A stretch of 6,260 bases of DNA from positions 1-6,260 of the forward strand of contig JACQTN010000249.1 in assembly GCA_016210785.1 (NCBI GenBank), written 5' to 3'. Positions 1-5,727 of the stretch are shown one piece after another; within the stretch, counting starts at the first letter, position 1, and the number at the start of each line of letters is the position of its first letter. Origin of the DNA: Armatimonadota bacterium. Lineage in GTDB: Bacteria; Sysuimicrobiota; Sysuimicrobiia; Sysuimicrobiales; JACQTN01. Position numbers and translations under genes: made by a program. A model generated the notes under the pieces. The model searched no databases and was not told the DNA's origin. It saw nothing but the letters and a program-made list of their open reading frames with translations.

Positions 1-1053
1 GCCCCGCTCTACCTGGAGGAGATCCTCAAGCTGATCGTGGAGATGGCGGCCACCCTGTTGAGCGCCAGGGTGTGCTCCCTGGCCCTGGTGGACGAAGCGC
101 GGCAGGAGCTGGTGCTGGCCGCCACCCAGAGCGCGGGGGAGGCGTACTGGCTGCGGCCCAACCTCAAGGTCGGCGAGGGCATCGCCGGGCTGGTGGCGCG
201 GGATGGGCGGCCCATCGCCGTGCCGGACGTGCTGGAGGACCCGCGCTTCGTCCACAAGGAGATGGCCCGGCAGGAGCGGCTGCGCGCCTTGCTGTCGGTG
301 CCGCTGGTGGTGCGGGATAAGGTGATCGGCGTCTTCAACTGCTACCGGGAAGCGCCCCACCACTTCAGCGATGCCGAGGTCACCCTGATGGGCACGCTGG
401 CCAACCAGACCGCGCTGGCCATCGAGAACGCCAACCTGGCCGTGAAGTCGGCGGTGGTGCGCGAGATGCACCACCGGGTGAAGAACAACCTGCAGACCGT
501 GGCCATGCTGCTGCGCCTGCAGCTCCGCGACGGGCGGGAGGTCTCCGGGCGGGAGGTGCTGACCGAGACCATTAACCGCATCCTCAGCATCGCCACGGTG
601 CACGAGATCCTCTCCGTCCAGGGCTTTCAACTGATCAACGTACGCGAGATGCTGGACCGGGTCGCCCGCGTGGTCAGCCAGAACATGTCCCGGCCGGCGC
701 TGGACCTGCAGGTGGCGGTGACGGGCGAAGACCTGTCGCTGCCGTCGCAGCAGGCCAGCTCGCTGGCGCTGGCCGTCAACGAACTGCTGCAGAACGCCAT
801 CGAGCACGCCTTCCCCCACCGCGACCGCGGGGTGGTCTCCATCACGGTGGGGCAGCAGGGCAGCAGCGTGGAGGTGGAGGTCCGCGACGATGGCATCGGC
901 CTGCCGGCGGGCTTCGATCCCTCCGCCGGCGGCGACCTGGGGCTGCGCATCGTGCACGCGCTGGTGGCCGACGACTTGAAAGGAAAGTTCACTGTCGAGA
1001 GCACGGGCAAGGGAACCCGCGCCGTGATCGCCCTCCCCCGCCCCGCCCTGTGA
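1..1053 (+). CDS. GAF-domain sensor histidine kinase, HisKA_2 type (PdtaS-like), 5' end missing
   Basis: This is a probably cytoplasmic sensor kinase that should autophosphorylate on histidine and pass the phosphate to the regulator encoded next to it. The frame is open from base 1, so the true start lies upstream. Residues are numbered from the first codon in the window. A GAF domain fills roughly residues 1-143, with typical features such as KVGEGIAGLVA and LANQTALAIENA. A HisKA_2 dimerisation/phosphoacceptor helix follows, with EMHHRVKNNLQ; the likely phosphorylated His is the one just before RVKNN (bases 472-474). The HATPase domain has an N box (NELLQNAIEHAF), a G1 box (DDGIGLP) and late glycine motifs (GDLGLRIV, GKGTRAVI). 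No membrane segment is visible in the part present. Mycobacterial PdtaS has GAF-PAS-kinase; no PAS domain lies between GAF and kinase here. The GAF ligand cannot be inferred. The family call is firm; orthology to PdtaS is inference. Confidence 0.93.
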   Translation, partial: APLYLEEILKLIVEMAATLLSARVCSLALVDEARQELVLAATQSAGEAYWLRPNLKVGEGIAGLVARDGRPIAVPDVLEDPRFVHKEMARQERLRALLSVPLVVRDKVIGVFNCYREAPHHFSDAEVTLMGTLANQTALAIENANLAVKSAVVREMHHRVKNNLQTVAMLLRLQLRDGREVSGREVLTETINRILSIATVHEILSVQGFQLINVREMLDRVARVVSQNMSRPALDLQVAVTGEDLSLPSQQASSLALAVNELLQNAIEHAFPHRDRGVVSITVGQQGSSVEVEVRDDGIGLPAGFDPSAGGDLGLRIVHALVADDLKGKFTVESTGKGTRAVIALPRPAL

Positions 1054-1715
1054 CCACCTCCTCCGGAAGGCCGCGGAAAGATTCCGCCCCCCCGCGTCAG
1101 TCCTCGGCCGGGCGCCCGCCGCGCGAGAGGGGGCGAGCGACGCGCAGGCTGCGCCTGCTGATCGCCGACGACGAGGCCCTCATCCGCATGGGCCTGCGCG
1201 CCATGCTGGAGGAGCAGGGCTACCAGGTGGTGGGCGAGGCGGGCGACGGCCGGCGGACGGTGGAGCTGGCGCGGGCGCTGAAACCTCACGCGATCCTGCT
1301 GGACATCAAGATGCCCGAGATGGACGGCATCGAGGCGACGGGGGCGATTATGGCCGAGAATCCCGTGCCCATCGTTCTCCTCACCGCCTACAGCGACCGG
1401 GACCTGGTGGAACGGGCGAAGGAAGCCGGCGTGCTGGCCTACCTGGTCAAGCCCTTCAAGGAGGCCGACCTGGCCCCGGCCCTGGAGATGGCCATGGCGC
1501 GTTTCGCCGAGATCCAGGCCCTGCGCAAGGAGATCGGCGACCTGCGGGAGACGCTGGAGACGCGGAAGGTCGTGGAGCGCGCGAAGGGGATTCTCATACG
1601 CCGGCACGGGATCGGCGAGGAAGAGGCCTTCCTGCGCATTCAAAAGCAGAGCCGCAATTTGAGGAAACCGATGCGAGAGGTGGCCCAGGCCATCATCCTG
1701 GCCGAGAGTATTTGA
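1050..1715 (+). CDS. Response regulator with ANTAR RNA-binding domain (PdtaR-like antiterminator)
   Basis: A two-domain response regulator of 221 residues. The receiver domain covers about residues 34-150, with the acidic pocket at D40/D41, the phosphoacceptor D85 in LLDIKMPEMDG, T112 and K134 (VKPF). A coiled linker (about 152-172) leads into an ANTAR domain (about 162-217) with VVERAKGILIRRHGIGEEEA and a C-terminal REVAQAIILAE helix. ANTAR proteins bind paired hexaloop hairpins in nascent RNA and prevent termination when phosphorylated, so the target should be transcripts rather than promoters. The GTG start overlaps the kinase stop codon (GTGA) and no Shine-Dalgarno sequence precedes it, so translation is probably coupled. 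No other ATG, GTG or TTG occurs before the receiver domain, so an Arg/Pro/Ser-rich tail of about 33 residues is part of the protein; this is unusual for the family. The 3' end overlaps the opposing molybdenum hydroxylase gene by 23 bp. Confidence 0.94.
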   Translation: MTTSSGRPRKDSAPPRQSSAGRPPRERGRATRRLRLLIADDEALIRMGLRAMLEEQGYQVVGEAGDGRRTVELARALKPHAILLDIKMPEMDGIEATGAIMAENPVPIVLLTAYSDRDLVERAKEAGVLAYLVKPFKEADLAPALEMAMARFAEIQALRKEIGDLRETLETRKVVERAKGILIRRHGIGEEEAFLRIQKQSRNLRKPMREVAQAIILAESI

Positions 1716-4089
1716 TCACCAGATCTTCTGGCCGGAGTGGCATCCTCGTGATCTCGACGCCGAGGGCATCGGCGACGGCGTTCACCACCGCCGCGGGTGC
1801 ACCGATGGTTCCGGATTCCCCCATCCCCTTGAATTCGCCTACGGTGTGGGGTGACGGTGTCTCCAGGTGGTGGACTTCGACGGGGGGCACATCCGCGCTG
1901 GTGGGCAGCAGGTAGTCCTGGAGCGTCGCCGCCAGCGGCTGCCCGTCCGCGCCGTAGGCGGCGTGCTCCAGCAGCGCCTCCCCGAGCCCCTGCGCGACCC
2001 CGCCGTGCACCTGACCGTCCACGATTAGCGGGTTGATGATGGGGCCGCAGTCCTCCACCACGACATAACGCTCCACGCGAACCGCGCCGACCCCCGCGTC
2101 AACTTCCACCACCGCGGCATGTACAGCGCTGCTCCACGTGGTGCGCAGGGCGTGATGCTCCGTGACCTGCAGCCCCCGCTCGATCTCCGGCGGCAGGCGG
2201 TGGGTCTCGAAGTGGGCGACCCGGGCCACCTCGCGCACGGGCAGGCCGCGCTCTCTGGCGCCCCGGACGTGCAGCACGCCGCCGTCCGACTCGATGTCGG
2301 CCGGGCTGGCCTCCAGCAGGTGGGCGGCGATCTGCGTCAGGCGGTCGCGCAGCGCCCGCGAAGCCAGCAGCAGCGCGCCGCCCGAGGCCACCGCGGTGCG
2401 GCTGCCGATGGTCCCGCCACCGTAGGGGGTGGCCAGCGTGTCGCCGGCGACGACGCGGACCGCCTCCAGGGGAAGCCCGAGCGTCCCGGCCACGACCTGC
2501 GCCAGCGCCGTCTCGTGTCCCTGACCCTGCGAGACCGTCCCGACGAACGCGGTCACTTCGCCGGAGGGCTCCATGCGCAACCAGGCGGTCTCCCCGCCGA
2601 CCCGCTGCACGCCCGTGCGCCCGTAGACGTCGACCCCCGGCGCGGTGGCTTCCACAAAGCAGGCGATGCCGACGCCCCACCGCATGCGGGAGCCGGCGCC
2701 GTGGCGGTCTGGCGCGCCCTCCCCCGTTCTGCCGCGGTGCCGGTCCTCCGCGCGGACCCGCGCGCTCCCGCCGCCGTGCACGCGCCGCAGCCCTTCGTAG
2801 TCGATCGCCCGCATCGCCCGGTCCACCAGATCCCGATAGCGCCCGCTGTCATACACGGCGCCGTTGGCCGCGGTGTAGGGAAACGCGCCATCGGGGATCA
2901 GGTTGCGTACGCGCACATCCACAGGGTCGATGCCGAGCCGGCGCGCCGCCGCGTCCAGCAGCACCTCCCGGGCAAAGGTGCCGATGGGCATGCCCACGCC
3001 CCGATAGGATCCGGTGGGCGCCTTGTTGGTCAGCGCGGCGCGCAGCGTGGCCTCGAAGGCCGGGAAGGCGTACGGCCCGGGCAGGGCCAGCATGGCGGAG
3101 AGCGCGTCCAGGGCGCTGCCGGACGGGTAGACCGAGTACGCCCCCGCGTCGCTGAGGATGTCCGCCCTCATGCCGAGCAGCCGGCCGTCCGCGGCGAACG
3201 CCAGGGCGAGCGTCAGGCGCTGCTCGCGGGCGTGCAGGTTGGCGGTGAGGTTCTCACGGCGGTCCTCCACCCACTGCACAGGAACCCCGAGCATCCGCGC
3301 CAGGGCGCAGACCGTGAGCTCCTCCGGGGAGACGAAGGCCTTGTGCCCAAAGCCGCCGCCCACGTCGGGGGTGATGACGCGCACGCGGTGCTCGGGCAGG
3401 TCCAGGCAGGCGGCGATGACCGTGCGCAGCATGTGCGGCGCCTGCGTGGACGACCACACCGCGAGCGTCCCCGCCGCCGCGTCGTACGCCGCGGCACACC
3501 CTCGCGTCTCCAGCGACGCCGCGGTCACGCGTCCGGTGGTGAAGGTCTCCTCCACGCGCAGCGCGGCCCGCGCGAACGCCGCGTCCACCTCGCCTGACCG
3601 CTGCGTCATGCGGAGGAGCAGGTTGTCAGGGATGTCCTGGTGCACGCGCGGCGCGCCGGCCTCCACTGCCTGTGCCGCGCCGACGACCGCAGGCAGCGGT
3701 TCATAGTGCACCGCCACCCGTTCCGCGGCGTCTTCCGCCGCGTAGCGGTCGGCCGCCACCACCACCGCCACGGGATCGCCCACGTACCGGGCCACGTCGT
3801 GGGCAAGGGCGTGGCGCCCGCAGGCCGCCATGCCTTCCAGCCGCAGGGCGGTGACGACAGGCCGGACCAGGGGAAGGAGATCGCGCCCGCTGACCACCGC
3901 CTCCACCCCCGACATCCCCAGCGCCTCCGACCCGTCCACGCCCACGATGCGGGCGTGGGGGTACGGGCTCCGGATGAAAACCGCCTGGCGGGCGCCGGGG
4001 AGGCGGAGGTCGGCCAGAAAACCGCCACGCCCGCGGAGCAGGCGGCCGTCCTCGACGCGCCGCACCGGGGCACCGATCAGGTCCGACAT
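1693..4089 (-). CDS. Xanthine dehydrogenase/CoxL-family molybdopterin-binding subunit
   Basis: A 798-residue large subunit of a molybdenum hydroxylase, the chain that binds Mo-pyranopterin cytosine dinucleotide and carries the active site. An N-terminal aldehyde oxidase/xanthine dehydrogenase a/b hammerhead domain (about 1-140, IGAPVRRVEDGRLLRGRG and YVGDPVAVVVA) precedes the Mo-binding domains. Visible motifs are GGGFGHK (244-250), the active-site loop SYRGVG (361-366), QGQGHE (521-526) and GMGESG, with the likely catalytic Glu at 758. The loop lacks the AYxCSFR signature of form I CO dehydrogenase, so CO oxidation is unlikely; the substrate (aldehyde, purine or other N-heterocycle) cannot be told. 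Length is normal for the family. An in-frame TAA three codons... immediately upstream (second codon before the ATG) makes the ATG at 4089 the first possible start, although no clear Shine-Dalgarno is seen. It lies 33 bases after the phosphoesterase gene and is probably cotranscribed with it. No FeS or FAD subunit gene is adjacent on either side. Confidence 0.92.
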   Translation of the reverse strand: MSDLIGAPVRRVEDGRLLRGRGGFLADLRLPGARQAVFIRSPYPHARIVGVDGSEALGMSGVEAVVSGRDLLPLVRPVVTALRLEGMAACGRHALAHDVARYVGDPVAVVVAADRYAAEDAAERVAVHYEPLPAVVGAAQAVEAGAPRVHQDIPDNLLLRMTQRSGEVDAAFARAALRVEETFTTGRVTAASLETRGCAAAYDAAAGTLAVWSSTQAPHMLRTVIAACLDLPEHRVRVITPDVGGGFGHKAFVSPEELTVCALARMLGVPVQWVEDRRENLTANLHAREQRLTLALAFAADGRLLGMRADILSDAGAYSVYPSGSALDALSAMLALPGPYAFPAFEATLRAALTNKAPTGSYRGVGMPIGTFAREVLLDAAARRLGIDPVDVRVRNLIPDGAFPYTAANGAVYDSGRYRDLVDRAMRAIDYEGLRRVHGGGSARVRAEDRHRGRTGEGAPDRHGAGSRMRWGVGIACFVEATAPGVDVYGRTGVQRVGGETAWLRMEPSGEVTAFVGTVSQGQGHETALAQVVAGTLGLPLEAVRVVAGDTLATPYGGGTIGSRTAVASGGALLLASRALRDRLTQIAAHLLEASPADIESDGGVLHVRGARERGLPVREVARVAHFETHRLPPEIERGLQVTEHHALRTTWSSAVHAAVVEVDAGVGAVRVERYVVVEDCGPIINPLIVDGQVHGGVAQGLGEALLEHAAYGADGQPLAATLQDYLLPTSADVPPVEVHHLETPSPHTVGEFKGMGESGTIGAPAAVVNAVADALGVEITRMPLRPEDLVIKYSRPG
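2680..2784 (-). other. Charged low-complexity segment inside the molybdenum subunit
   Basis: Residues about 436-470 of the molybdopterin-binding subunit form an Arg/Gly/His-rich stretch (for example ARVRAEDRHRGRTGEGAP) with little predicted structure. It sits between the YEGLRR helix and the WGVGIACFVE strand. From memory of the family, this junction is usually a shorter linker, so this looks like an insertion in a surface loop. The frame stays open and the domain resumes cleanly afterwards, so it does not look like a frameshift. Confidence 0.4.
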
Positions 4090-4108
4090 GGGTTACGGCC
4101 GGAGCGAC

Positions 4109-4120
4109 GGTGAATTCACC
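4109..4120. repeat. 12-bp perfect palindrome in the phosphoesterase-hydroxylase gap
   Basis: GGTGAATTCACC reads identically on both strands and occupies a third of the 33-bp gap between the two minus-strand genes. The flanking bases do not extend the symmetry. It could be a small regulator site, or chance; the gap has no visible terminator or convincing promoter. Confidence 0.35.
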
Positions 4121-4122
4121 AT

Positions 4123-5022
4123 CTAGCGGCAGACTGCTGACCCGCTGTCGTGGAACGTCTTGCCGGCCTCGGGGACGAACTCCCACTCGTAGCGACCCGG
4201 GCGCAGCACGAGCTTCAAGATCCCAAATGTCCCGGTGTGCCGCACTTCGCTCGTGGGTAGTGGCGTCCTGAACCGGTAGTGACTCCGCCCCCCGGTCCCG
4301 ACCACGAACAGGCGCATCCCTGTGGGATCGGGCCGCCCCTGAGCGTCCTGCGGGGCGAAGCGCTCATAGGAGTGATCGTGACCGGCAATCACCACGTCTC
4401 CGCCGGACTGGTACAGGGCCGCCCACAGGGGCTGCGTCTCCGGCTGGCTGCCGTGCAGGCCCGAGCTGAAGGGCGGGTGATGCCAGATGGCCACCGTACA
4501 CTGCGCCCGGTGGTTCGCGAGCTCGGCCCGAAGCCAGGCCATCTGCCGGGAGCCGTCGCCGCAGCCACCGATGGCCCGGCAGTTGCTGTTGAGGACCAAC
4601 ACCTGCCAGGTGCCCAGCGTGTAGCTGTAGTATCCGCGGCCGGGCTCTCCCGCCGCCGCACCGAAATAGCGGAAATAGCCGGCGGCGCCGGGCGTGCCGT
4701 AATCGTGGTTGCCCGGCGCTGGCCGCGTCCGCGCGCGATGCCGCCCCCAGGTCGGACGGTAGCATTCCCGAAACTCGTCGTCGGTCCCGCGCTCATAGGC
4801 GTTATCGCCGGCGGTGAAGACCGTGCCCGGGATGGTGTCGAGCAGGCGGGCGGTGGCCTCGTCGCCGTCGCTGTTGCAACTGGCAATGTCCCCGGCCCCC
4901 ACGAGCACGGCGTCCTCGGGGGCGGGTTGGGCCGCTGCGTCGATGCCATGCCATACCCACCACCACCCCAGAAGGAGGATGGCTGTGACAGGCACGGCCA
5001 CGCGACACCTGTGGAGGATCAT
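4123..5022 (-). CDS. Secreted metallophosphoesterase (calcineurin-like, purple acid phosphatase-type)
   Basis: A 299-residue hydrolase of phosphate esters with a dinuclear metal centre, probably exported. From the ATG at 5022, an Arg-containing start (ILHRCR) and a hydrophobic stretch (about residues 8-25, with AILLLGWWW) end near DAAAQPAP, which resembles a signal peptide or N-terminal anchor. The full metallophosphoesterase motif series follows: GAGDIA (D45), AGDNAYE (D73), PGNHDYG (N105, H106), WHHPPFSSG (H181/H182) and AGHDHSYER (H215, H217). All expected metal ligands are present. The frame extends upstream to a GTG at 5109, but that codon lies inside the promoter predicted at 5091-5119, and starting there would bury the signal peptide, so 5022 is preferred. 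The Shine-Dalgarno is weak. The natural substrate is unknown; phosphate scavenging is a reasonable guess. The molybdenum hydroxylase gene follows on the same strand. Confidence 0.9.
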   Translation of the reverse strand: MILHRCRVAVPVTAILLLGWWWVWHGIDAAAQPAPEDAVLVGAGDIASCNSDGDEATARLLDTIPGTVFTAGDNAYERGTDDEFRECYRPTWGRHRARTRPAPGNHDYGTPGAAGYFRYFGAAAGEPGRGYYSYTLGTWQVLVLNSNCRAIGGCGDGSRQMAWLRAELANHRAQCTVAIWHHPPFSSGLHGSQPETQPLWAALYQSGGDVVIAGHDHSYERFAPQDAQGRPDPTGMRLFVVGTGGRSHYRFRTPLPTSEVRHTGTFGILKLVLRPGRYEWEFVPEAGKTFHDSGSAVCR

Positions 5023-5090
5023 GAGAGATACCCGGCAGCTCGCGCGACGACATGCGGCCTCGCGGCCGCTTGGATTGAACCTCACCGGCC

Positions 5091-5119
5091 ATCGTACCGG
5101 ACGGGGCACGCCCCGTCAA
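5091..5119 (-). promoter_or_regulatory. Predicted sigma-70-type promoter of the metallophosphoesterase gene
   Basis: On the minus strand, TTGACG (5119-5114) and TACGAT (5096-5091) are separated by exactly 17 bases. The -35 matches TTGACA at five of six positions and the -10 fits TAnnnT. Transcription would begin near 5084, giving a leader of about 60 bases before the ATG at 5022. This arrangement supports that start over the upstream GTG. It probably also serves the molybdenum hydroxylase gene downstream. Confidence 0.55.
5100..5117. promoter_or_regulatory. 8-2-8 palindrome between -35 and -10, candidate operator
   Basis: On the minus strand GACGGGGC and GCCCCGTC are perfect inverted repeats separated by two bases. 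The palindrome begins within the -35 hexamer and fills most of the spacer of the predicted phosphoesterase promoter. That is a classical position for a dimeric repressor or a spacer-twisting activator. As an RNA hairpin it lacks a following T-run, so it is not an intrinsic terminator, and it lies upstream of the predicted transcription start. The binding protein is unknown. Confidence 0.4.
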
Positions 5120-5142
5120 CATCGGTCGGCCCCCCTGTGGAT

Positions 5143-5187
5143 GTTCTGAGACTCTGTCACCGCTAACTGTTCTGGGAAAATGTCACC
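5143..5187. repeat. 26-bp-period direct repeat, possible insertion-sequence end relic
   Basis: Two 19-bp units, GTTCTGAGACTCTGTCACC (5143-5161) and GTTCTGGGAAAATGTCACC (5169-5187), share the first six and last seven bases and are separated by GCTAACT. Tandem repeats of this kind near TGTCACC are what I recall from ends of IS21-like insertion sequences, where the transposase binds several copies. No transposase gene or second end is present, so this would be a solo relic. The alternative is a pair of regulator sites between the divergent phosphoesterase and zur promoters. The assignment rests on memory. Confidence 0.4.
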
Positions 5188-5200
5188 CCGCCCGTGTTTG

Positions 5201-5229
5201 TTGACAGGGCTATGCCGGCCGGGTATCAT
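5201..5229 (+). promoter_or_regulatory. Predicted zur-znuA promoter
   Basis: TTGACA (5201-5206) is a perfect -35 hexamer and TATCAT (5224-5229) matches the -10 consensus at five of six positions, with the optimal 17-base spacer. Transcription should begin around 5236, leaving a leader of about 40 bases that contains the Zur-type operator and the ribosome binding site. Confidence 0.7.
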
Positions 5230-5243
5230 GCGTGTGTATCAGG

Positions 5244-5258
5244 TGAAAATGATTTTCA
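5244..5258. promoter_or_regulatory. Zur-type operator (7-1-7 palindrome)
   Basis: TGAAAATGATTTTCA is a perfect 7-1-7 palindrome and matches the Zur box known from actinobacteria. It also resembles half of the Fur 19-mer, so Fur cannot be excluded from the site alone. It lies about 8-22 bases downstream of the predicted transcription start and just before the ribosome binding site, so a bound dimer could block initiation or early elongation. Its position predicts autoregulation of the zur gene together with znuA. Confidence 0.8.
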
Positions 5259-5263
5259 TTATC

Positions 5264-5270
5264 AGGAGAG
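5264..5270 (+). promoter_or_regulatory. Ribosome binding site that fixes the zur start
   Basis: AGGAGAG lies seven bases before the ATG at 5278. It rules against the in-frame upstream start at 5194, which would place the coding region over the promoter and the Zur box. Confidence 0.8.
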
Positions 5271-5277
5271 TCGCGAG

Positions 5278-5706
5278 ATGAACACGGCACCGCTGACCCG
5301 TCGGGCCAGGGCAGGCGGAGGACGGATGACCGCGCAACGCCGCGCGGTGCTCCAGGCATTGCAGGAGCTGGGGTGCGCGCCCACCGCGGAGGAGATCCAC
5401 ACCAGGGCGCGCCACATCCGCTCGGGGCTGGGCCTCGTCACGGTCTACCGAACCCTCGAGACCTTCGCCCAGGAGGGGCTGGTGCAGCGGCTCTTCCTGG
5501 ACGACGCCCGCGGGCGCTACGAATTGATGGGAGGGCGACACCACCACCACCTGGTCTGCCTCTCCTGCGGCACGATCCAATCGCTGAACCGCTGCTTCCT
5601 GGCGGCGGCGGAGAGAGCCGCACGCGCGCGGGGGTTCAAGGTCACCGCGCACCGCTTCGAGTTGTTCGGCTACTGCAGGCGGTGCCAGGCGCCGGCGGCC
5701 CGGTGA
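5278..5706 (+). CDS. zur: Fur-family metal-responsive repressor, probably Zur
   Basis: A 142-residue DNA-binding metal sensor of normal Fur-family length. The N-terminal winged helix (about 15-75) contains MTAQRRAVLQAL and the recognition region LGLVTVYRTLETF. The C-terminal dimerisation domain has HHHHLVCLSCG and FGYCRRCQ; the pairs C94/C97 and C133/C136 should form the structural Cys4 zinc site. H88-H91, D75/D76 and E82 are candidate sensor ligands. By comparison from memory with mycobacterial Zur (YRRC before the His run), the sensor Cys is replaced by Met84 here, and the region reads RYELM, closer to Fur. The His that Fur and PerR carry before the TAEE-type helix is also absent (A34). The Zur-type operator in front and znuA 21 bases behind argue for zinc. 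Fur-family membership is certain; zinc specificity is inferred, and manganese or iron sensing remains possible. Confidence 0.85.
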   Translation: MNTAPLTRRARAGGGRMTAQRRAVLQALQELGCAPTAEEIHTRARHIRSGLGLVTVYRTLETFAQEGLVQRLFLDDARGRYELMGGRHHHHLVCLSCGTIQSLNRCFLAAAERAARARGFKVTAHRFELFGYCRRCQAPAAR

Positions 5707-5715
5707 GCGTGGCGT

Positions 5716-5721
5716 AGAGGA
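5716..5721 (+). promoter_or_regulatory. Ribosome binding site of znuA
   Basis: AGAGGA lies six bases before the ATG at 5728, within the 21-bp gap after the zur stop codon. No terminator or separate promoter fits in this gap, so zur and znuA should share one transcript. Confidence 0.65.
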
Positions 5722-5727
5722 TACGCG

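Noticed and set aside
627..1643. A 338-codon open frame on the minus strand across the kinase/regulator genes
   Set aside because: It is a by-product of GC-rich coding DNA: it shows no recognisable domain, spans the junction of two certain genes, and has biased composition (Arg, Pro, Gly, Leu).
2119..3597. A 492-codon open frame on the plus strand opposite the molybdenum subunit
   Set aside because: The opposite strand encodes a full-length enzyme with all active-site motifs. The plus-strand product is low-complexity Arg/Gly/Ala/His without any known motif.
1693..4089. Form I carbon monoxide dehydrogenase (coxL)
   Set aside because: The active-site loop reads SYRGVG, not AYxCSFR, and no coxS/coxM genes adjoin it.
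5023..5109. A GTG start at 5109 for the metallophosphoesterase
   Set aside because: That codon lies between the predicted -35 and -10, and would put 29 residues in front of a good signal peptide.
5100..5117. The GC-rich inverted repeat as an intrinsic terminator
   Set aside because: No T-run follows on either strand, the loop is very short, and it lies between promoter elements rather than after a gene.
4279..5166. A 295-codon plus-strand frame opposite the metallophosphoesterase
   Set aside because: It has no domain or ribosome binding site, and the minus strand carries every metallophosphoesterase motif in order.
5194..5277. An upstream start for the Fur-family gene, adding 28 residues
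   Set aside because: It would begin upstream of the -35 hexamer and translate through the promoter and Zur box. The ATG at 5278 has an excellent Shine-Dalgarno and gives the normal family length.
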